Shown here: positions 14,940 through 19,958 of the stretch, piece by piece
Numbering within the stretch: position 1 is the first letter of the stretch
Layout of the letters: each line of letters starts with the position of its first letter
Assembly (NCBI GenBank): GCA_964617995.1
Contig: CAZTXD010000059.1
Coordinates: 1 to 19,958, forward strand
From: CAZTXD01 sp964617995
GTDB lineage: Bacteria > Actinomycetota > Acidimicrobiia > Spongiisociales > ZC4RG35
Direction: 5' to 3'
Length of the DNA stretch: 19,958 bases
The notes under the pieces: model-generated
The model's input: the letters and a program-made list of their open reading frames with translations, nothing else
Told to the model about the DNA's origin: nothing
Database searches by the model: none
Program-made: the position numbers and the translations under genes

Positions 14940-16295
14940 TCAGCGGTTCAGTTGACAGGCTCCCTCGGAAGGAGGATCCGGCGGCCAGCACGGCGCCTCC
15001 TGGGAGTCGAGGATGTCCTGGACGTTGTCTCCTTCGGATGAGATCACCGTGCCGATGTCCTCACCGTCGAAGATGATCCGCAGGAAGGTGTTGCGGTACA
15101 CCTCGTTGAACTCCCCTCCTTGCTCGCCGAGACCGACCGGGAGAAGTGCAGGCAGGGCGTCGGGAGCGGTGGTCTGATTGGCGGCCGCCGTCGCCTCGGC
15201 CTGGATGGCGGCTCCCACGTCCTCGGGAACCTCGGCACCGGTGACGGGGAAGAAGCCGATGGCCTCGGTGATGGCCACCTGTCCCTCGTCACTGAGCATG
15301 TACTCGATGAGCTGAACCGCGCCGTCGACGTTCTGAGCGCCTTCGGGGATGGCGACACCCACCAGCACCGGCATGTAACCGAGCCCGGCGGGCCCGGTCG
15401 GAGCCGGGAAGACGATGAAGTCGTCGGGTCGCTGGTCGAGGGCGTCGACGAGCCGGGCCTGATGGTCGAAGGCGATCATCACATCCCCGGAGAGCAGTTG
15501 CTCCTGGAGGAAGGCGTAGGTGTTCGCCTGAGGAGATACGTGCTCCCATAGCTCGGTGAAATAGCTCCACATTTCCACGGCCTCAGGGGAGTCGTACCCG
15601 GTCACCATCCCTCCCGTGAAGGACGGATACAGGTATCCCTGGATGAAGCGGTGCATCAGACCCTGGTCGCCGGCCGGGAAACCGAGCACCGCTCGCCCTT
15701 CTCCCTCAGCCGCAGCCGCGGCCCATTCGAGGAGATCGTCGTAGCTGAGCGACTCGACGTCGGCTCCTTCCGGGAGATACTGGAGGGCGTCCTGGTGGGC
15801 GGCCATCATGTAGGTCGCCTGGAACACCGGGATATACCACTGCTGGTCGCTTCCCAGCCTCCCCAGCTCCATGAAGTCCTCGGCGATGCCCACGTCGGGT
15901 AACCCGGCTGCCACGTCGGTCAGGTCCATCAGGACCCCCTCCCCCTGCAATGTGGGGTAGGTCCCGTGAAGGGCGATGAGTAGATCGTTGGACACGTTGT
16001 CTGCCCCCGCCTCCGCCAGGATCCGGTCGACGAACGGGCCTTCCTCGGAGGGCACGAACTCGACGTCGATGCCCGAAGGCTCGAACACCTGGGTGATGAT
16101 GGCGTCTTGCTCCTCGGGCGGATTGGCCTGGGTGGAGAAAACCACCACCGGACCGGTGTCGATGACACCGTCCGGCGCGGTCGTGTCGGCCGCAGTCGTG
16201 TCGGCCGCGGTCGTGTCGGCGGTCTCCTCACCCTGACAGGCCATGGCGATCATCGCCATCACGACCAGCAGGGCAAGCTTTCGCAGCGTCGTCAT
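14940..16295 (-). CDS. Extracellular solute-binding lipoprotein, CUT1 sugar ABC transporter
   Basis: The 451-residue protein captures the sugar outside the membrane. A lipoprotein signal (KLALLVVMAMIAMAC) places the lipidated residue at Cys20, followed by a short acidic linker with three ADTTA units (26-40). The mature domain begins VVVFSTQANPPEEQD, as in family-1 binding proteins, and contains FIQGYLYPSF and GYMPVLVGVAIPEGAQNVDGAVQLIEYML, the latter typical of the C-terminal lobe. The ATG at 16295 has AAGGAGA 5 nt upstream and its ATG overlaps the TGA of the LacI gene. The ligand is not readable from sequence; operon context suggests a small alpha-glucoside. Confidence 0.93.
   Translation of the reverse strand: MTTLRKLALLVVMAMIAMACQGEETADTTAADTTAADTTAPDGVIDTGPVVVFSTQANPPEEQDAIITQVFEPSGIDVEFVPSEEGPFVDRILAEAGADNVSNDLLIALHGTYPTLQGEGVLMDLTDVAAGLPDVGIAEDFMELGRLGSDQQWYIPVFQATYMMAAHQDALQYLPEGADVESLSYDDLLEWAAAAAEGEGRAVLGFPAGDQGLMHRFIQGYLYPSFTGGMVTGYDSPEAVEMWSYFTELWEHVSPQANTYAFLQEQLLSGDVMIAFDHQARLVDALDQRPDDFIVFPAPTGPAGLGYMPVLVGVAIPEGAQNVDGAVQLIEYMLSDEGQVAITEAIGFFPVTGAEVPEDVGAAIQAEATAAANQTTAPDALPALLPVGLGEQGGEFNEVYRNTFLRIIFDGEDIGTVISSEGDNVQDILDSQEAPCWPPDPPSEGACQLNR
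16176..16220 (-). repeat. Three 15-bp tandem units encoding the lipoprotein linker
   Basis: Three consecutive units of GCCGACACGACCGCG (minus strand, one mismatch in the middle copy) encode ADTTA three times just after lipidated Cys20. This is a flexible tether whose copy number may vary between strains. Confidence 0.75.
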
Positions 16296-17359
16296 AGGTC
16301 TCTCCTTCTGTTTGTCGGGTGTGCTCGACGACCGTGTCGCGGTCGCGTCGAGCCGGTCGAGCCTCGCAACATGATCTCCGGCACCAACAGCACATGACGG
16401 TGGGCGCGGCCGTCGTCGTCGATCCTTTCGACCAGCGTCCGGCACACGCGCCGTCCGATTTCCCTCACCGGCTGGCGAAGCGTGGTCAGCCCGGGGGTGG
16501 TGTGAGCTCCAGCGGCGATTCCATCGAAGCCGGTGATGGAGACGTCGCGGCCCACGGTGAGTCCCCTGGCCGTCGCCTCCTCCATCCCTCCCAGCGCCAT
16601 CATGTCGTTGGAGAAGACCACAGCGCTGGGAGGTGAAGCCAGGTCCATCAGTCGTGACATCGCCTCTGCGCCCGATTCGCGTCTCAGATCTCCGGCCTCC
16701 AGGAACCGATCGTGGATCGGTAAGCCGTGGCGAGTCATGGCCTCGGTGAAACCTCTCAGGCGATGACGGGAGAAGGTGAGGTCCTCGGGCCCTGCCACGA
16801 ACGAGATACGGCGATGGCCGAGTTGCACCAGGTGATCGACGAGCAGGCCGAGGCCGGCCACGGAGTCCTCGTCTATGAAGGGGAAATCCTCGTCGTCGCC
16901 GGTGCGTCCGAAGGCGACGAAGGGGAATCCGCTCTCGTTGAGGAGACGAACCCTCTCATCCGCCCAACGGAGCCGGATGAGGATGACTCCGTCCACCCAG
17001 CCGCCTCTGACCACTTTCAGGTAAGTGTCACGCTCGTCGGTCGACCCCGCCGGGTGGGCCGCCAGCAGCAGATGACGATCGAGCGCCGCCGCCGCCTCCC
17101 CCACGCCGGCCAGGAACTCGTTGAAGATGGGATCGCCGAATCCGGACTCATCGGCGGGCAGGATGAGGCCGATCATGTCGGTACGGCGGCGCCGCAGCCG
17201 CTGCGCCGAGATGTTGGGCTCATAGCCCAGGCGACTGGCCGTCTCCTCCACCCGGCGTCGGGTCATCTCGGCCACGTCGTCGAAGCCGCCGAGCGCCCGG
17301 GAGGCGGTGGTGACGGACACGTGGGCTTCTTTCGCCACGTCGATCAGCCGAATCTTCAC
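16292..17359 (-). CDS. LacI-family transcriptional regulator of the glucoside operon
   Basis: The 355-residue protein has a LacI helix-turn-helix IRLIDVAKEAHVSVTTASRAL (3-23), a hinge around YEPNISAQRLRRRRTD (46-61) and a periplasmic-binding-protein-like effector domain (IGLILPADE onward) ending LRGSTGSTRP. About 17 basic residues follow the usual end. It is the first gene of the operon: its TGA overlaps the ATG of the binding protein, so it is probably autoregulated together with its targets. The likely effector is the imported sugar or its product. The start is GTG at 17359; no good SD is seen, but TAGGGT lies 10 nt upstream. Its likely operator is the octamer cluster in the divergent region. 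Confidence 0.92.
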   Translation of the reverse strand: MKIRLIDVAKEAHVSVTTASRALGGFDDVAEMTRRRVEETASRLGYEPNISAQRLRRRRTDMIGLILPADESGFGDPIFNEFLAGVGEAAAALDRHLLLAAHPAGSTDERDTYLKVVRGGWVDGVILIRLRWADERVRLLNESGFPFVAFGRTGDDEDFPFIDEDSVAGLGLLVDHLVQLGHRRISFVAGPEDLTFSRHRLRGFTEAMTRHGLPIHDRFLEAGDLRRESGAEAMSRLMDLASPPSAVVFSNDMMALGGMEEATARGLTVGRDVSITGFDGIAAGAHTTPGLTTLRQPVREIGRRVCRTLVERIDDDGRAHRHVLLVPEIMLRGSTGSTRPRHGRRAHPTNRRRDL

Positions 17360-17369
17360 GACGAGAACG

Positions 17370-17375
17370 ACCCTA
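17370..17375 (-). promoter_or_regulatory. Candidate -10 box for the LacI-led operon
   Basis: The minus strand reads TAGGGT, fitting TANNNT, 10 nt before the GTG at 17359. No convincing -35 is visible. If used, the transcript leader would be only a few nucleotides. Confidence 0.3.
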
Positions 17376-17400
17376 CCCGAATCGTTTTGGAGGCGCGTCG

Positions 17401-17461
17401 GTTTTCGGGTTTTCGGGTTGTCGGTTCTCAGCCCGACAACCGTTGACCGAAAACTGACAAC
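17401..17461. promoter_or_regulatory. Octamer repeat cluster, candidate LacI-type operator
   Basis: Three head-to-tail octamers GTTTTCGG, GTTTTCGG, GTTGTCGG (17401-17424) are followed after 8 nt by inverted CCGACAAC (17433-17440), CCGAAAAC (17447-17454) and CTGACAAC (17454-17461). The inner pair forms a 9-bp inverted repeat (17416-17424 with 17433-17441). The cluster lies between the divergent LacI and LLM genes, where an autoregulatory site is expected. Classical LacI operators are compact palindromes with a central CG, so this layout would be atypical. Confidence 0.5.
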
Positions 17462-17469
17462 CGCCTCCT

Positions 17470-17475
17470 AGGGTG
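17470..17475 (+). promoter_or_regulatory. Candidate -10 box for the LLM-class gene
   Basis: TAGGGT lies 5 nt before the GTG at 17481; the same hexamer occurs on the opposite strand for the LacI gene. TTGACC at 17443 is 21 bp upstream, too far for a standard -35. Confidence 0.3.
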
Positions 17476-17480
17476 TGCGG

Positions 17481-18452
17481 GTGGACATGAGCGTGGTGGT
17501 GGTCGCCCGGGAGGATGGCGGCGGGGCCGAGGGGGCGTTGAGACTCGCTCGTCTCGCCGACGACCTCGGTTACGGGGAGCTCTGGGTCGGTGAGGGCCCA
17601 ACGTGGGACTCGTTCGCCCTGGCCACCGGCGTCGGGCTCGCCACCAGGAAGGCCGAGCTCACTGCGGGTCCCGTCCCGGTCTCGGTTCGCGATCCGGCAA
17701 CGATCGCCCGGGGTGCGGCCTCGGTCTCCGCCCTCATCGGGCGTCCGGTAGGGGTGGCGCTGGGGACCGCCAGCAAAAGGGTGGTCGAGAAGCTGCACGG
17801 AAGATCACGCGCGAGGGCCGTGTCGGACCTGGCGGCCAGCGCCGAAGCTCTGCGGGGCCTGATCGACACACCGGCCCATGAGAGGCACCGGGGCGACATC
17901 GACCGGGAATTCCTGCGTCGCCTGTCTCCCCCCACCGGCCGATTGACCATCGCCGCATTCGGCGACCGGGCGATCGGGGTGGCTGCCCGGTTCGCCGACC
18001 GGATGCTGCTGGACCTCGTCTCCCCCACCCACGTGCGCGAGCTGCACGCCAAGCTGGCGGCAGCCTCTGCAGGAAGAACCGTGCCCCGCCTGGCCGCCTG
18101 GTTGCCGGCGGTGGTGGACCCCGACGAGGCATCGCTGCGGGAGGTGACGCGCAGCATCGTCGGCTATCTGGGTGTGGCCGGCTACCGGGAGATGTTCGTC
18201 GAGGCCGGCTTCGGCGATGCGGTGGACATGGCTCGAAGGGGTGCCGCCGAGAATGAGCTGCTTGAGGCCCTCCCCGCCGAAGCAGCATCCGTCGTGGGCC
18301 TGGTGGGTGACACCGGAGCGGTGAGGGAACGCCTGCGCGCCTACGTCGATGCCGGTCTGGATGAGGTGGCGTTGGTCCCGGCGACGGGCGACGATGCCGG
18401 TGGCGAGCGTACGCTCGGGACCTTACGGGAGCTGGCCACCGCCATCGCGTGA
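17481..18452 (+). CDS. LLM-class (luciferase-like) F420-dependent oxidoreductase
   Basis: The 323-residue protein has the TIM-barrel pattern of bacterial luciferase-like enzymes: RLARLADDLGYGELWVGEGPTWDSFALATGVGLAT, then TAGPVPVSVRDPATIARGAASVSALIGRPVGVALG, and a C-terminal region AYVDAGLDEVALVPATG. It resembles the Rv3093c-type group annotated as probable F420-dependent oxidoreductases; cofactor and substrate are inferred from the family only. The start is uncertain: GTG 17475, GTG 17481 or ATG 17487. I chose 17481, which has AGGG 7 nt upstream. It is divergent from the LacI-led operon and shares its repeat-rich control region, so co-regulation is possible. It ends 17 bp from the convergent Lgt-like gene. 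Confidence 0.85.
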   Translation: MDMSVVVVAREDGGGAEGALRLARLADDLGYGELWVGEGPTWDSFALATGVGLATRKAELTAGPVPVSVRDPATIARGAASVSALIGRPVGVALGTASKRVVEKLHGRSRARAVSDLAASAEALRGLIDTPAHERHRGDIDREFLRRLSPPTGRLTIAAFGDRAIGVAARFADRMLLDLVSPTHVRELHAKLAAASAGRTVPRLAAWLPAVVDPDEASLREVTRSIVGYLGVAGYREMFVEAGFGDAVDMARRGAAENELLEALPAEAASVVGLVGDTGAVRERLRAYVDAGLDEVALVPATGDDAGGERTLGTLRELATAIA

Positions 18453-18469
18453 CCTGTCAGAGCTCGGTG

Positions 18470-19126
18470 TCACCGCGTAACAATCTTCGTCTTCCTCGAT
18501 GTCCGCCAGGCCGCGATCCCGACAACCACGACGGCTGCTGCGTACCACGCGGCTCTCCCACCCATGAGGCTGGGACGCAGTGGCTCGGTGACGAGACGAG
18601 CCACCGCCACGATCCCCAAGGCCAGGGCTGCTCTCGTACCCTGTCCAATCCGTAGGCGCGTGAGCGCCACAGCCCCGGCCGCCATCATGACGGCGGCATA
18701 GAGCTCGACGGGGTGGCGAATGATCTCCGAGCCGGGCAAGGCCCACCCCCACGGCACGTCGGCTGCCGCTCCCAGACACGTGCTCCGCCACAGGCAGCCG
18801 CCATGCCACCCCGCCATTCCCGCCACGGTCGCCGGGGCGAGAGCATCGAGGTGTTGAGGGTCGCCCCGCACCGAGAACCACAGGGCCGCCACCGCAGCCA
18901 CAGTCGCACCCACGGTATCGACGCCGCCTCTCACGACCACGATGTCGAGGGGATTCACCAACGGATTCACGCCGGCCGTGACCATGGCGACCAGCCGTCC
19001 GACCAGGAGACCCACGGCGGCGGCGCCGATCAGGCGATCCATCTCCCCGGTATTCCCGGTCGCCCGCAAGGTGACCCACATCGCCGCCACACCCGTGACA
19101 GCGGCCGCGAGGAGGGTGAACTCCAT
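18470..19126 (-). CDS. Lgt-like (prolipoprotein diacylglyceryl transferase family) membrane protein
   Basis: The 218-residue protein is strongly hydrophobic with about six to seven membrane segments. It carries Lgt-family hallmarks: GWHGGCLWRSTCLGAAADVPWG (106-127), HPVELY (138-143, compare HPxQLYE) and ARLVTEPLRP (176-185, matching the R-x3-E-x2-R motif). True Lgt is longer (about 260-300) and carries a conserved R-x2-N catalytic stretch, which I do not see clearly. This may be a divergent paralogue rather than the essential enzyme. The ATG at 19126 follows the TGA of the TlpA-like gene by 1 nt, so the pair is almost certainly one operon. It is convergent with the LLM gene. Confidence 0.78.
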   Translation of the reverse strand: MEFTLLAAAVTGVAAMWVTLRATGNTGEMDRLIGAAAVGLLVGRLVAMVTAGVNPLVNPLDIVVVRGGVDTVGATVAAVAALWFSVRGDPQHLDALAPATVAGMAGWHGGCLWRSTCLGAAADVPWGWALPGSEIIRHPVELYAAVMMAAGAVALTRLRIGQGTRAALALGIVAVARLVTEPLRPSLMGGRAAWYAAAVVVVGIAAWRTSRKTKIVTR

Positions 19127-19127
19127 G

Positions 19128-19613
19128 TCAGCCTGTCAGCTCGTCCAGCATGAGGGCGAGCGTCTGCTCGTCGAGAATCCCGGAGTGGGTGTGGATGATG
19201 TTCCCGCCGGCTTCGGCGAAGTAGGTGATGGGAGTGCCAAAGCCTCCGAGCTCCGCAGGGACGGCTCGCACCGGATCGAAGTAGTGGTCGAAGGCGAGCC
19301 CGAACTCGGAGATGAACTCACGAGCGCTGGCCCTATCGTCCTGGACGTCGATTCCGATGAACACCACCTCCCCGGCGAACTCGTCGGCCGCAGCCGCCAG
19401 CAGCGGCGCTTCCGACCGACAGGGCAAGCACCAGCTCGCCCACACGTTGATGACGCTGGGACGGTCGACGTCGGCGAGCAGGGCGCGGATACCGGGGCCG
19501 TCGATATCGGGGAGGTCGGCCGACCCGACCGGCCGGGGCGAGACGCCGGAGCAACCCGCCAGCAGAACAAGGCCCGCGGCGGCCAAGATCATGCGCCTCA
19601 CATCGGCCCCCAT
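19128..19613 (-). CDS. TlpA/ResA-like thioredoxin-fold lipoprotein
   Basis: The 161-residue protein is predicted to be an extracytoplasmic, membrane-anchored thiol-disulfide protein. The signal ends in LLAGC, giving lipidated Cys21. The thioredoxin domain has the active site WASWCLPCRSEAP with Cys62 and Cys65, FIGIDVQDD as a central strand, and the cis-proline stretch FGTPITYF. TlpA/ResA proteins reduce or oxidise cysteines in cytochrome c maturation or copper-site assembly; no such partner is in the window. The start is uncertain: ATG 19613, GTG 19601 or ATG 19592 all precede the signal peptide, and none has a strong SD. It is directly followed by the Lgt-like gene. Confidence 0.9.
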   Translation of the reverse strand: MGADVRRMILAAAGLVLLAGCSGVSPRPVGSADLPDIDGPGIRALLADVDRPSVINVWASWCLPCRSEAPLLAAAADEFAGEVVFIGIDVQDDRASAREFISEFGLAFDHYFDPVRAVPAELGGFGTPITYFAEAGGNIIHTHSGILDEQTLALMLDELTG

Positions 19614-19624
19614 GATGGGAGGCG

Positions 19625-19639
19625 GACCACCGTGTGGTC
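19625..19639. repeat. Small perfect palindrome upstream of the TlpA-like gene
   Basis: GACCAC and GTGGTC are separated by 3 nt, 11 nt before the ATG at 19613. It could be an operator or a leader hairpin; chance is also possible at this length. Confidence 0.35.
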
Positions 19640-19846
19640 GAACATCCTGACGGCCATATTCCTCACAGTGATCTCAACTCGACAACGGCGCATCGGACGA
19701 TCCGTGTCGACCGAAACCGAACGTCAGATGCGAGCCTGCCGCCGACTATATGGTCCTCCTGTCCGATCCGTGGATTGGGAAGGGTCGGCTCGGTGGACCT
19801 GACACCGGCCAGTTCACGACAGATCAGTGAAGGCAGCGCTTGGGCG

Positions 19847-19906
19847 GGCTTCTTTGGATGCTGGCGAACGGTCTGAGGCTTCTTTGGTCGGTGGCGAACG
19901 GTAAGG
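19847..19906. repeat. 30-bp tandem direct repeat near the window edge
   Basis: Two adjacent 30-bp units begin GGCTTCTTTGG and share TGGCGAACGGT; 24 of 30 positions agree. More degenerate echoes follow: GGCT at 19907, TCGCGA twice, and TCGGTGGCG again at 19939. The array may continue past the window. Confidence 0.65.
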
Positions 19907-19958
19907 GGCTGTCGCGAAATGGTGGGGGGTCCTCGCGATCGGTGGCGGTTTCGGCGAC

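Larger units (their letters stand above)
19614..19958. other. Intergenic region with no credible gene
   Basis: This 345-bp stretch upstream of the TlpA-like gene has short open frames only, with no family resemblance or SD. On the minus strand a weak promoter can be drawn (TTGTCG and, 18 bp on, GAATAT, around 19658-19687). The distal part holds a 30-bp tandem repeat. Confidence 0.6.

Noticed and set aside
19634..19876. 80-codon plus-strand open frame upstream of the TlpA-like gene
   Set aside because: No SD, no recognisable domain, and it runs into the tandem repeat.

Overview
The window is GC-rich and densely coded on both strands. It reads as chromosome from an actinomycete (phylum Actinomycetota). 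The basis is a mycothiol-dependent-isomerase-type DinB protein, a PPOX-fold and an LLM-class F420-type oxidoreductase, many GTG starts, and several starts that lack a Shine-Dalgarno (SD) site but have a TANNNT box just upstream. I cannot name the genus; a poorly characterised lineage is plausible. No rRNA, tRNA, CRISPR array or complete insertion sequence was seen.

Layout. Bases 84-1177 (minus): DinB/mycothiol-type protein and PPOX-class F420 enzyme. 1278-4612 (plus): isocitrate lyase/PEP mutase-family enzyme, RidA, and a P1B-type metal ATPase without an N-terminal metal-binding domain. 4613-4856: non-coding, and on the minus strand it holds a clear TPP (thiamin pyrophosphate, THI-box) riboswitch aptamer that faces no gene. 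4857-6107 (minus): AlkX/YcaQ-type DNA glycosylase. 6212-7273 (plus): RibD/DHFR-type reductase and a VOC protein. A strong hairpin terminator follows.

7335-17359 (minus): a nine-gene carbohydrate operon in transcription order LacI regulator, binding lipoprotein, two permeases, ABC ATPase, two Gfo/Idh/MocA dehydrogenases, a GH13_18-type phosphorylase and a GH63/MGH1-like glycosidase. Six of eight junctions are 4-nt ATGA or GTGA overlaps. The content recalls the E. coli ycj cluster (glucosylglycerate phosphorylase, CUT1 transporter, sugar dehydrogenases, LacI regulator), with a GH63 hydrolase added and no recognisable ycjR or ycjT equivalent. The likely logic is uptake of a small alpha-glucoside, then phosphorolysis, hydrolysis and/or sugar oxidation. 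The substrate is inferred, not shown.

17481-18452 (plus): LLM-class oxidoreductase, divergent from the operon across a 121-bp region packed with octamer repeats. 18470-19613 (minus): TlpA-like thioredoxin lipoprotein followed by a short Lgt-like membrane protein. 19614-19958: no credible gene; a small palindrome and a 30-bp tandem repeat running to the window edge.

The observation most worth checking is the orphan TPP riboswitch at 4654-4785. The next is the coupled glucoside operon with its octamer operator candidate and its SBP-permease hairpin.
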